Below the pieces are notes generated by a model, which searched no databases, was not told the DNA's origin, and was given only the letters and a program-made list of their open reading frames with translations. From JBGTCY01 sp041748615 (lineage in GTDB: Bacteria > Bacteroidota > Bacteroidia > Chitinophagales > CAIOSU01), in the NCBI GenBank assembly GCA_041748615.1, contig JBGTCY010000290.1:1-53612 (forward strand): a stretch of 53,612 bases of DNA. Direction: 5' to 3'. Every line of letters begins with the position of its first letter. The stretch's first letter is position 1. The translations under genes and the position numbers were made by a program. Below are positions 16,918-25,827 of this stretch, piece by piece.

Positions 16918-17844
16918 ATGCGTCACCATTTTTGTACGATTACCACTTTAAGCCATTTTTATAAGGTTTATACCTTGTTTGATTCTATACTGGCAGTTGA
17001 CAGTTCCACTCATTTACACGTCCTGATTTCAGACGCTGATGATACAGCATTAATTAATAAATATAGTAAATCAGGAATGAAAATATACCTAAAAAAAGAT
17101 ATAAAAGGAGAATTGACTTCAAAAATGATTCGAAAATATATTGGAAGCCGGGACAAACTGCGCTGGACATTAAAACCTCTATTTTTAAAATATTTATTAT
17201 CGGATTTAAAAATAGAAAAAGTAATTTATGTAGATAATGATATTGCTTTTTTTGGCGATTTTGAATTTTTATTTGATTATTTAGATGAATATAACATCCT
17301 GCTGACACCTCATAATTATTACCGAAATCCTGATGCGCATCAAAACTGGCTCGAAGCAAATTTTAAAGTTGGCCTATATAATGCAGGGTTTTTAGGCGTT
17401 AATATAAATGCTTGCAATACCCTGGAATGGTGGGCTAAGTGCTGCCTGTATCGGTGTGAGAAAAGCCCGATGAGGGGCTTGTTTGACGACCAAAAATACC
17501 TGGATTTATTTCCGGTGATTGAAAATAGAACATTAATCGTACCGCATAAGGGGTGTAATCTTGCTGACTGGAACGAAGAAATATGCAAACGTGAAATGCA
17601 TGGCGACAGGGTTCTTATCAACGGAAAGTATCCCGTAGTTTTTATCCATTTCAATAACACCACTGTCAGAACATTTTTGCAATATCCTGATAATTTACTG
17701 AATCCCTATTTTGAATTATACTTATCTTACCTGCGTAAGTATAAGCCGGAAATTAAGATAGAAAATGAAAGCTATAAGCCTACCATTATTGAAAACATTA
17801 AATTATTTATTTGGAATCATCTTAACAGGATGAATAACATGTAA
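16918..17844 (+). CDS. GT-A fold glycosyltransferase, GT8-like
   Basis: A soluble protein of 308 residues without a signal peptide. YVDNDIAFFG places a DxD-type metal/nucleotide-sugar site at Asp106-Asp108. YNAGFLGVN and FDDQKYLDLF are the downstream motifs found in GT8-like and related nucleotide-sugar transferases. It should transfer a sugar from a nucleotide donor in the cytoplasm; donor and acceptor cannot be told. It lies seven bases before the TMTC-like gene, so the two are very likely co-transcribed and act in one glycosylation pathway. The DNA is noticeably AT-rich compared with the SGNH genes upstream. Confidence 0.72.
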   Translation: MRHHFCTITTLSHFYKVYTLFDSILAVDSSTHLHVLISDADDTALINKYSKSGMKIYLKKDIKGELTSKMIRKYIGSRDKLRWTLKPLFLKYLLSDLKIEKVIYVDNDIAFFGDFEFLFDYLDEYNILLTPHNYYRNPDAHQNWLEANFKVGLYNAGFLGVNINACNTLEWWAKCCLYRCEKSPMRGLFDDQKYLDLFPVIENRTLIVPHKGCNLADWNEEICKREMHGDRVLINGKYPVVFIHFNNTTVRTFLQYPDNLLNPYFELYLSYLRKYKPEIKIENESYKPTIIENIKLFIWNHLNRMNNM

Positions 17845-17851
17845 AGACGGC

Positions 17852-20629
17852 ATGAAGTCGAAAAAAATTAATTATACTCAAAAACTACGACTGCCGGATA
17901 ATAAAAGAAAGTGGCTGATATACGGAGCGCTTTTTCTTTTCGCATTTCTTCTCTATGGAAATACCATCAATCACGACTATAATCTTGACGATGAATTAGT
18001 AACAAGAAATCACAGGCTTACCAGTAAAGGAATTAGCGCCATTGCTGAAATATTTACTTCACCATATTACCAGGATGATTCCGGCTACTCTTATGAATAC
18101 CGTCCTGTTGTCTTGGTAAGTTTCGCATTGGAACACGAGTTGTTCGGGGATAACCCGAAAGCAAGTCATTTAATTAACGTCTTATTATATGCGATTACAG
18201 GAATCATTTTATTTATCCTGCTTACTAATTTATTCCCCAACTTGAATGTAATCTTTCCTGTTTCAGCAGTCCTGCTTTTTATTGCGCACCCAATGCATAC
18301 GGAAGTCGTTTCGAGTATCAAAAACAGAGATGAGATGCTTTCATTCCTTTTTGGAATACTGGCATTGAATTATATGGCTCGTACAATAAAATTTAACCTG
18401 CATATTAAATACATACTTGTTTTTTTCTTTCTTCTCCTAAGCCTGCTTTCAAAGACTTCCGGAATATTTCTATTGGGATTAATCCCTATCGTATTGATAT
18501 ACAAAAAAGAAGAAAAACTGAGTTTATTATATTCATTCTTCATAGTTGCCTTATTAACTGCAATAACCATCTATATCTCCAGCAGTAATATGCAAAATAT
18601 GAAGATGTTATTAACCGGTTTTACGGTTTACTATATTATTTTATATATTATATTCTATTTAAAATTAAATACGACTGTAATTGCCGGTTTCTTTACAAGA
18701 ATAAAAATGATAAAGGAACGAATAGGGTGGCCCGAATCAACCTTGTTGCATAAAACATCATTCAAAGAAATCACTCTTGGTAATTTACTGTTTTATCTTT
18801 TATTTATAGCAATATTTACTTTGTTTGTCAAATACAGCATGTATATCGGCTCTGTGCCGGCATTGATATTATTGATATTTTATCCCTTTTATTCCCGCTT
18901 AATCAGATATGACATTATTATTCTTACAATTGTTGCATTTATAATATTTTACATTTTTTCCCCATTAGATATGCTTACGGAGGCAATTTTTTATATTGTT
19001 GCACTATATTTAATAATAATAAATATATATTTAAATAAAAACAATAAAAAACAATTGGTTTTGGTTATCATTTTTTTAATGGCGTTATCATGCATTGCTA
19101 TTTATTTAAGGTTTAATGAATTTCAAACGGTTATAGGATATTTATTCCTAATTATAATAGTGAGCTTACTAATATATATAATAAAAAAATACAAATACAA
19201 ATGGCTTTATATCCCCTTTCTTCATATGATTTTTACATCTTTTATAGATATTGTTTTATACTTTCATCTGTACGAATTGAATGTTTTTTCATTTTATATT
19301 TTATCTTACATTTTATTTTTAACCAAATATCGTTCGAATGCTAAAGCATCCTTATTGTTAATTTCAATTTCTCTCTCGTTTGTTTTATGCATAAATGTTG
19401 TGCATAAAAACATCATGCTTAATAAATCCCCTGAACATATCGAATTAAAAAGGTTGCATGAGGAAAAGATGAAAAATACTCCTCCATCAGAAGTAAAGAT
19501 TGAAGAACCAAAGGATAATTACTTCTTTAATATGGATCGCCCGCTCGATTTTGTCGAATATCCTTTGGGTTTTAATGCTTCTATGGAGGTAAGAATAGCC
19601 ACGTCCGCATATATTTTAGGCGAGTACCTGAAGCTGCTTATTATTCCGCACCCTATGGGATTCTATTATGGCTATGCTCATATTGTACCTGTTGGTATCA
19701 GGAATCCTCAAGCCTCAATTTCATTAATAATATATTTTACACTTCTGATTATTAGTCTTTTATTAATAAAAAAGCATCCTGGTCTATGTCTTGGCATTTT
19801 GTTCTATTTATTCTCCATTGCAGTTTATACTAACTTAATACAGCCTGTTGCCGGTATGATGGCGGATCGTTTTACCTATGCTGCCAGTTTTGGTTTTTGC
19901 ATCGCAATAACTTACGCCCTACTCAATCTTTTCAAAATAGATATATCAAAAAATGCTCCGCTGAAATTAAAGCCTGCATTTACTGTTGTTTTGGTTTTAA
20001 TCCTCAGTTCATATTCTTACCTGACCATCGCCCGAAACGCGCTCTGGAAAGACCACCTGACATTAATGCGGCATGACATCGGACATCTTGATAAATCCGC
20101 GCAGGCACATAATCTGCTGGCTTCTAACCTGATGAAATATTCTTATCAAAATGAATATTCTAAAGACGCTTTTTCGATGAGAAAGGAAGCGCTTGGTCAC
20201 TTCAAAAGGGCAGTTGAGATTTATCCCGGTTTTTTTAACGCCTGGTATGACCTGGGCAGAACTTATATGATTCTCAATCATCCCGACAGCGCCTTCCATT
20301 GTTTTGTGAGAGTACATGAAATGGATTCCACTTTTTCTGATGCCACCATTAATATTGCTACCATTGCAGAGCAAAGAAATGATTTCAATACCGCTATCAA
20401 ATATTATGAAAGATTATTGAAAGCTCAACCTGATTATTACACTGCTTACACGAATCTCAGTTATCTCTATTTCAGGTTGAATCAGCCTGAAAAGTCTATT
20501 GAAACTAATCAACGGGCAATCAAAATTTTCCCGACCTGGCGCGACCCGTATGAAAATATTGCGCGGGTTTACATTTCTCAAGGTGATACACTGTCGGCTC
20601 AGGAATTTTTGAAAAACGCTCCGCGCTAA
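17852..20629 (+). CDS. TMTC-like GT-C membrane glycosyltransferase with C-terminal TPRs
   Basis: The N-terminal region has the GT-C signature NLDDE (about residue 46) in the first periplasmic loop, then EYRPVV and HPMHTEVVSSIKNRDE (about 148). The last motif is typical of TMTC-type protein O-mannosyltransferases. Many membrane segments follow, including a block around residues 215-520 that is very hydrophobic, AT-rich and longer than in usual members. DRFTYAASFGF near 670 is another family motif. Residues 743-925 form about four TPRs, probably periplasmic. It should move a sugar from a lipid-linked donor to a protein or envelope acceptor. Partnership with the GT8-like gene seven bases upstream is likely. 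Confidence 0.78.
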   Translation: MKSKKINYTQKLRLPDNKRKWLIYGALFLFAFLLYGNTINHDYNLDDELVTRNHRLTSKGISAIAEIFTSPYYQDDSGYSYEYRPVVLVSFALEHELFGDNPKASHLINVLLYAITGIILFILLTNLFPNLNVIFPVSAVLLFIAHPMHTEVVSSIKNRDEMLSFLFGILALNYMARTIKFNLHIKYILVFFFLLLSLLSKTSGIFLLGLIPIVLIYKKEEKLSLLYSFFIVALLTAITIYISSSNMQNMKMLLTGFTVYYIILYIIFYLKLNTTVIAGFFTRIKMIKERIGWPESTLLHKTSFKEITLGNLLFYLLFIAIFTLFVKYSMYIGSVPALILLIFYPFYSRLIRYDIIILTIVAFIIFYIFSPLDMLTEAIFYIVALYLIIINIYLNKNNKKQLVLVIIFLMALSCIAIYLRFNEFQTVIGYLFLIIIVSLLIYIIKKYKYKWLYIPFLHMIFTSFIDIVLYFHLYELNVFSFYILSYILFLTKYRSNAKASLLLISISLSFVLCINVVHKNIMLNKSPEHIELKRLHEEKMKNTPPSEVKIEEPKDNYFFNMDRPLDFVEYPLGFNASMEVRIATSAYILGEYLKLLIIPHPMGFYYGYAHIVPVGIRNPQASISLIIYFTLLIISLLLIKKHPGLCLGILFYLFSIAVYTNLIQPVAGMMADRFTYAASFGFCIAITYALLNLFKIDISKNAPLKLKPAFTVVLVLILSSYSYLTIARNALWKDHLTLMRHDIGHLDKSAQAHNLLASNLMKYSYQNEYSKDAFSMRKEALGHFKRAVEIYPGFFNAWYDLGRTYMILNHPDSAFHCFVRVHEMDSTFSDATINIATIAEQRNDFNTAIKYYERLLKAQPDYYTAYTNLSYLYFRLNQPEKSIETNQRAIKIFPTWRDPYENIARVYISQGDTLSAQEFLKNAPR

Positions 20630-20787
20630 TCTTTTCGACCCGAATCCGGGATATTTTAAAATTTACATTTTCCTGCTATTTGTACAAAGGGGTGTTTTTC
20701 CACAATTTTTCAGGAAAAGGAAAACAAGTGAGATTAGTTACCCCCAATGTTTTTTTTTATATTGCACCCCGTTCAACTTAATATTTA

Positions 20788-23700
20788 ATGATGATGAGAA
20801 AACTTTCATGCTTACTGTTCGCTTTTACCGGTATCTTATTTACGCTTGAATCCAATGCGCAATGTCCTGCTTTTCCACCCGGAACCGTTGGGATTTATCC
20901 TGATCTGGATTCTTTAGCTTGCATTCCGAATGACAGCTCACAATATTCAGAGTACATCTCGGTGATAAGTCCCGATTCGTCATCCGGCATCATTTATCTG
21001 ATACTTGACAGCATTGTTGGCCTGCCGGATGGAATCAGTTGGAGCTTAGATGTTCCATTCGGAAATCCCCCTAACCGTTTGAACGCGGGTGATTCCGGCT
21101 GTCTCAATATTTTTGGAGCAACTAAAGATACTACCGGCATTTATGTGACTGAGATTTTTGTGACTGTACTCACGAACATCGTACCTTTTCCAATTTCCAG
21201 TGAACTCAATCAATTATTGGCAATCAATAGTTTTCCTCCGGTAGGCACCTCTGTCAAAGTATGCGCACCCTGTCCTGCAACCAGTTTGACGCTGACTCCG
21301 GCAGATGTTAGTTGTTTAAGAGCGGATGACGGCAGTATCACCGCAAGCGCAAGCGGAGGTGATGCTCCCTATTCATACAGTTGGTCAAACGGAAGCACAG
21401 GGGAAACAATTCAAGGTCTGGCTGCGGGGAGTTATACTGCCACAGTGAGCGATGCCAACGGATGTACCGCAACAGCTTCGGCAACCGTCAATCAACCTTC
21501 AGAATTATCGGCAAGCATCACTTCATTAACCGATGAATCCGGTTGTGGTGCATTGGATGGCGCAGCTACAGTTTCAGCCTCTGGTGGAACCGGTTTGATT
21601 TCTTATGAATGGTCAACCGGGGCAACCGGTACATCAGTGACCAACCTTTCTGCAGGAAGTTATTTCGTAGTAGCCGAAGATGAAAACGGCTGTAACGATA
21701 CCGCGAGAGTGAACATTGCAAGATTAGACTCAGTGCTGATTTCCGTTGTGTCAACGGATGTTTCCGTTTGTGGTGGTGCTGATGGCTCGGCAACAGCATC
21801 AGCCAGCAATGGCGTTTCACCTTATTCTTTTGCATGGTCGAGTGGCAGCACGGATAGTGTTGCAAACAACCTTTCTGTGGGAACCTACACCGTCACGGTT
21901 ACCGATTCCACCGGATGCCAGTCAACAGCTATTGCATTCATCGGTCAACCCGGAAATATCCTTGTTGCTGTTGATTCATTTAAAAATGTAAGTTGTTTTG
22001 ATTTTACGGACGGAAGTATTTCCGTATCTGCAAGCGGAGGCAATGCTCCCTATAATTTTGCATGGTCGAATGGCGGTTCGGGCGAAACGCTTCAAAATCT
22101 TGCAGCAGGCAGTTATACCGTTACCGCTTCTGACGCAGGCGGATGTACTGCAACCGCAACCCAGGTAATTGCTCAACCAACAATCTTGCTTGTTTCTATT
22201 GATTCCGTAAAAGACATTTCCTGCAATGGCGGGAATGATGGCTCTGTTTCAATCTCTGCTTCAGGCGGTACAGCGTCCTATCAATTCAACTGGTCGAACA
22301 GCGCGACAAGCGCCAGTCTTTCAAATCTCACTGCCGGAGATTACATTTTTACTGTGACAGACGCGCAGGGATGTATTTTAACTGATTCTGTTTCACTCAC
22401 GGAACCACCGGCATTATTTGCCTCATCTACTCCCACAAATACTTCTTTTGCGGGCGGCACTGACGGATCCGTTAATGTAACTGCCGGAGGTGGAACACCG
22501 CCTTATAATTATTCATGGACAACTGGCGCTACTACCCAGAATTTAAGCGGAGTGGCAGCCGGAAATTATGAGGTGACCGTAACGGATGCCAATGGTTGCA
22601 CAGTTGTAACCGGAGCCAGCGTGAGCGACCCGGCAGCATCATTTTCTATTTCATTAACTGCCGCGTCTGTGCGCTGCAATGGTGAATCAAATGGTTCAGT
22701 CTCTTCCTCATTGAGCGGAGGCGCGCCACCGTTTTCTTACAGTTGGTCAAATGGTTCCTCTACTCAGAATTTATTGGGTGTTGCTGCCGGAAATTATTCT
22801 GTAACGGTAACCGATCTTGATGGAATCACCGCCACCGCATCAACCACGGTGAGTCAACCCGCAGTACTTTCCGCAACCACTTCTGTGACGGATGTTTCCT
22901 GCAATGCCGGGAATGACGGCAGCATCAATGTGACGCCAGCCGGAGGAAATCCACCCTATAATTATCTCTGGTCAAATGGCTCCACTTTAGCCACAAGAAG
23001 TAATCTGACAGCAGGAAATTATTCTGTTGTGATTACAGATGATAAAGGATGTAATACAGTTGTTTCAGCGAATGTATCTCAACCCACTACAATCGTGCTT
23101 GCATTTATTTCAACTGATGCCACTACTGCGGCAGGTTCAGATGGCTCGATTGATTTAACAGTTTCCGGGGGTGTAGGTCCTTACACTTTTCTTTGGTCGA
23201 ATGCTGATACAACTGAAGATATTAATAATCTGACAGCCGGAGTTTATACAGTGACGGTTACCGATAGTAATAGCTGCACAAAAACCGGAAGCGCACCGGT
23301 GGGTGACCCTTCTCAAATGCGGATTGTAGCGGTAGCGGAAAATGTCAGTTGCAATGGAAGCAGTGACGGCTCTGTGACATTAACGGTTACCGGGGGTGTT
23401 CCGCCTTACGGTTTTTCATGGTCAAATAGCGCGACTACACAAAATTTAAGCAATGTCCCTGCCGGCAGCTACACGGTATTGGTTTCTGATGCCGGAAGTT
23501 TGACAGAAACTACAACAGTTGTCGTGAATGAACCTGCGGCAGTTTCTTTGAATATTACCGTCATCAATGCCACATGCATTCCCGATGGTTCAGCCGCTGT
23601 CAGTGTCAGCGGAGGAACTCCTCCTTATTCTTACAACTGGTCATCGGGTTCAGCCGTTGAAATCGCAGGTAATTTATCAGCAGGAGATTATTTTGTTACT

Positions 23701-24504
23701 GTGACGGATGGCGAAGGTTGTTCGATATTAGATACCGCAACTGTGCTTGCCTCAGATCCGATTGTACTTGCCTCTACGGTAACTCCTGCCTCCGTTGCCG
23801 GAGCTTCCGATGGAGCGATTGTGTTGAGCGTAACCGGTGGAACCGCGCCATATTCCTACGCATGGTCGAATGGAGCTTCAACCAAAGACCTTTCAGGATT
23901 GACAGTGGGAACATATACCGTAGTTGTAACGGATGACAACGGATGTACGGCTACCGCTTCAGCAACGGTCAATGATGGCGCGGCTGGTTGCAACTTAGGC
24001 GTTGGTGAAATCAGTGGTGAACCTTATCCGTTTGAAAGTACCACCCGTTACTATTCCATTTTATTTAACCCAGCCTACACCTATCAATGGACGATTGACA
24101 ACGGGCAAATCAATTTCGGGCAAGGTTCCGGTTTGGTGAATGTTACCTGGGGTGGTAATGGTCCCGGATTTTTGGAGGTAATCGTGAGCGATGGCTCCTG
24201 CTTTGATACGGTTTCGCTTAACATAGGAGTGCCGGTGATTGATGTGTTATCAGACCTAAATTTTATCATTTATCCCAATCCGAATCAGGGACAGTTTACG
24301 TTAAAATTTAACGGGCAAACAACCGTTGTTGAAAGAATTGAAATCATCAATCTGCTTGGAAGAGTGGTGGCGAATGTGCCGGTTAGTCCGGGTGTTCAGG
24401 ATAATTTACTGCATCTTTACGCTGACCTGAATGGTGGAATTTATTTTGTACAGTTGGTGAGTGATGGTCAGGTCTTCAGAAAAAGATTTGTTGTAGCGGA
24501 ATGA
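20788..24504 (+). CDS. SprB-repeat adhesin with type A T9SS sorting domain
   Basis: A signal peptide ends at SNAQ (about residue 24). Residues 25-160 are an unassigned N-terminal domain. From about 165 to 1068 there are twelve SprB-type repeats of roughly 74 residues, each with the pattern CNGxxDGS...SGGxPPYxYxWSNG...LxAGxYxVTVTDxxGC. A PKD/Ig-like domain follows (about 1070-1150), then a type A sorting domain with IYPNPNQGQF and a C-terminal KRFVVAE. The protein should be exported by the type IX system and attached to the surface or released. SprB is a gliding adhesin in Flavobacterium johnsoniae but is far larger, so a gliding role is not implied. Three ATG codons open the gene. A strong terminator follows. 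Confidence 0.88.
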   Translation: MMMRKLSCLLFAFTGILFTLESNAQCPAFPPGTVGIYPDLDSLACIPNDSSQYSEYISVISPDSSSGIIYLILDSIVGLPDGISWSLDVPFGNPPNRLNAGDSGCLNIFGATKDTTGIYVTEIFVTVLTNIVPFPISSELNQLLAINSFPPVGTSVKVCAPCPATSLTLTPADVSCLRADDGSITASASGGDAPYSYSWSNGSTGETIQGLAAGSYTATVSDANGCTATASATVNQPSELSASITSLTDESGCGALDGAATVSASGGTGLISYEWSTGATGTSVTNLSAGSYFVVAEDENGCNDTARVNIARLDSVLISVVSTDVSVCGGADGSATASASNGVSPYSFAWSSGSTDSVANNLSVGTYTVTVTDSTGCQSTAIAFIGQPGNILVAVDSFKNVSCFDFTDGSISVSASGGNAPYNFAWSNGGSGETLQNLAAGSYTVTASDAGGCTATATQVIAQPTILLVSIDSVKDISCNGGNDGSVSISASGGTASYQFNWSNSATSASLSNLTAGDYIFTVTDAQGCILTDSVSLTEPPALFASSTPTNTSFAGGTDGSVNVTAGGGTPPYNYSWTTGATTQNLSGVAAGNYEVTVTDANGCTVVTGASVSDPAASFSISLTAASVRCNGESNGSVSSSLSGGAPPFSYSWSNGSSTQNLLGVAAGNYSVTVTDLDGITATASTTVSQPAVLSATTSVTDVSCNAGNDGSINVTPAGGNPPYNYLWSNGSTLATRSNLTAGNYSVVITDDKGCNTVVSANVSQPTTIVLAFISTDATTAAGSDGSIDLTVSGGVGPYTFLWSNADTTEDINNLTAGVYTVTVTDSNSCTKTGSAPVGDPSQMRIVAVAENVSCNGSSDGSVTLTVTGGVPPYGFSWSNSATTQNLSNVPAGSYTVLVSDAGSLTETTTVVVNEPAAVSLNITVINATCIPDGSAAVSVSGGTPPYSYNWSSGSAVEIAGNLSAGDYFVTVTDGEGCSILDTATVLASDPIVLASTVTPASVAGASDGAIVLSVTGGTAPYSYAWSNGASTKDLSGLTVGTYTVVVTDDNGCTATASATVNDGAAGCNLGVGEISGEPYPFESTTRYYSILFNPAYTYQWTIDNGQINFGQGSGLVNVTWGGNGPGFLEVIVSDGSCFDTVSLNIGVPVIDVLSDLNFIIYPNPNQGQFTLKFNGQTTVVERIEIINLLGRVVANVPVSPGVQDNLLHLYADLNGGIYFVQLVSDGQVFRKRFVVAE

Positions 24505-24527
24505 GCGGACTCTCATTTTTATCTAAA

Positions 24528-24539
24528 GGGCTTTAGCCC
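24528..24539. repeat. Short dispersed intergenic hairpin GGGCTTTAGCCC
   Basis: The 12-base hairpin GGGCTTTAGCCC recurs exactly at 37665-37676, and a related form, GGGCATTAGCCC, lies at 27027-27038. All three are intergenic. Confidence 0.5.
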
Positions 24540-24570
24540 GCATTAGGGTAAAAAATCTCGAATAATACCC

Positions 24571-24615
24571 CAAATAAAAAAAGCTCCGAAATCATTTCGG
24601 AGCTTTTTTTATTTG
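24571..24615. terminator. Bidirectional terminator between adhesin gene and rpmE
   Basis: A perfect 22-base inverted repeat around a single central base has GCTCCGAAAT in its core, flanked by seven A on one side and seven T on the other. It therefore serves both converging genes. Confidence 0.92.
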
Positions 24616-24633
24616 GATTCAGAAAAGAAACAA

Positions 24634-24882
24634 TTATTTCTTCTGATATTTCTTATTGAATTTCTCAATACGTCCCGCGGTGTCAATGAATTTCATCTGA
24701 CCGGTAAAAAACGGATGCGATTTGTTGGAAATTTCAAGTTTCACAAGAGGATATTCATTACCGTCTTCCCACACGATGGTTTCTTTTGTTTCAGCCGTTG
24801 AGCGGGAAATAAACGAGAAGTCGCAGGAGAAGTCCTTGAACACAACGAACCGGTATTTTTCGGGGTGAATGCCTTTTTTCAT
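24634..24882 (-). CDS. rpmE: 50S ribosomal protein L31, type B
   Basis: The 82-residue product starting MKKGIHPEKYRFVVFKD matches type B L31 over its length, with HPFFTGQ and GRIEKFNKKY near the end. It has a single Cys and no zinc-binding CxxC pairs, so it is the zinc-independent form that stabilises the 50S subunit. ATG 24882 was chosen because the 27 extra codons of the longer frame match nothing in L31 and run into the promoter. No second L31 gene is seen in the window. It is monocistronic, with a promoter at 24908-24915 and the shared terminator at 24571-24615. Confidence 0.95.
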   Translation of the reverse strand: MKKGIHPEKYRFVVFKDFSCDFSFISRSTAETKETIVWEDGNEYPLVKLEISNKSHPFFTGQMKFIDTAGRIEKFNKKYQKK

Positions 24883-24907
24883 AATAGCTTTTTTAATTTT
24901 CGGTTGG

Positions 24908-24915
24908 CAAATGTA
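24908..24915 (-). promoter_or_regulatory. -7 box of rpmE
   Basis: On the minus strand this reads TACATTTG, a perfect TAnnTTTG box about 25 bases before the rpmE ATG. No clear TTG is seen at the -33 position. Confidence 0.5.
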
Positions 24916-25111
24916 GCATTTTCCGTTTGAATTTAAAAGTCTTTTCTCATGCAACCTAATCAACCCCGGTATTATCAGAAAATAAGGGAATAGTTAAGCC
25001 CGGGTTACTTTCCACCGTTTTTACACAATGTTGAGTAACTTTTTTTGAAGACAATCGGTTAAGTGTATATCATTGATAAACTATAGGTAGTTCTAACAAT
25101 CGCCTTTCACT

Positions 25112-25130
25112 CCTTCTCCTTTGGAGAAGG
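25112..25130. repeat. Intergenic palindrome CCTTCTCCTTTGGAGAAGG
   Basis: Arms of eight bases around TTT form a near-perfect hairpin followed by CTTGGATGAGG. Similar text recurs between genes in many Bacteroidota genomes as a dispersed repeat; only one copy is in this window. Confidence 0.45.
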
Positions 25131-25189
25131 CTTGGATGAGGCAATTAAAGGAATGATTTTTTAGGACTGCTCACTAAAAAAATCAGGCG

Positions 25190-25687
25190 ATGGTACAAAA
25201 TCTGTTTCCCGGAATGACCAAATGGCGCAAGTTTAATGGCGACCGGTTAGCGCTCCCCATCAAGGATGAAGTGGAGCAGGCAATTCTGCGCGAAAAGGCA
25301 GCAGGCAACAAACTCATGCTTTGTATCGGCACAGATTCGCAGGTGCGGGGTGATGTGATTGAGTTCGCGACCGTCATCGTTTTTCTCAGAGAGAAAAAAG
25401 GCGGTTTCATGTACATTCACAATGAGCGTTCAAAGCAGAAGATGTCGCTCAAAGAGCGTTTGCTGATGGAAGTATCCATGTCTATTAACATCGCCTATGA
25501 GTTGTGTGATTTGTTAGACAAACACGAAGTGGACCTGGAAGTCCATGCAGATATCAACACTAATCCGAATTTCAAGTCCAACACCGCGCTCAGCGAAGCG
25601 ATGGGCTACATCCTCAGTATGGGATTTGCTTTCAAAGCCAAGCCACACGCCTTTGCCAGCACCTGCTGCGCGGATAAAGTGGTGTAA
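25190..25687 (+). CDS. YkuK-like RNase H-fold protein (DUF458)
   Basis: The 165-residue protein matches the YkuK/DUF458 family along its length. It has GTDSQVRGDVIEFATVIVF (about 47-65), an acidic first strand as in RNase H folds, and HADINTNPNFKSN followed by GYILSMGFAFKAKP near the C-terminus. It is cytoplasmic, with no signal or membrane segment. Nuclease activity is predicted from the fold; the physiological role is unknown. It stands alone, with a strong terminator at 25721-25752. Confidence 0.82.
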   Translation: MVQNLFPGMTKWRKFNGDRLALPIKDEVEQAILREKAAGNKLMLCIGTDSQVRGDVIEFATVIVFLREKKGGFMYIHNERSKQKMSLKERLLMEVSMSINIAYELCDLLDKHEVDLEVHADINTNPNFKSNTALSEAMGYILSMGFAFKAKPHAFASTCCADKVV

Positions 25688-25720
25688 TTATTCATCAGAT
25701 TTTTACAAGGGGATTGCGAC

Positions 25721-25752
25721 ACAAAGTCATCGGAAATTTCCGGTGACTTTGT
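25721..25752 (+). terminator. Terminator after the ykuK-like gene
   Basis: Two 16-base arms, ACAAAGTCATCGGAAA and TTTCCGGTGACTTTGT, pair with one G-T wobble and are followed by five T. Confidence 0.88.
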
Positions 25753-25783
25753 TGTTTTTATGAGGATGTTATTAAATAACCGC

Positions 25784-25811
25784 TTGCATATAACTAAAAT
25801 GAATACTTTTG
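25784..25811 (+). promoter_or_regulatory. Promoter of the coiled-coil membrane protein gene
   Basis: TTG at 25784-25786, a 17-base spacer and TACTTTTG at 25804-25811 match the Bacteroidota consensus. Transcription would start near 25818, about ten bases before the ATG at 25828. Confidence 0.75.
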
Positions 25812-25827
25812 CCAAAAAATAAACACC

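Larger units (their letters stand above)
24883..25189. other. 307-bp divergent spacer between rpmE and ykuK-like gene
   Basis: Besides the rpmE promoter it contains the palindrome CCTTCTCCTTTGGAGAAGG at 25112-25130. No RNA gene or ORF is supported. Confidence 0.55.

Noticed and set aside
20788..24504. True SprB gliding adhesin
   Set aside because: Only about twelve repeats and 1238 residues, against a several-thousand-residue SprB, and no sprCDF neighbours.
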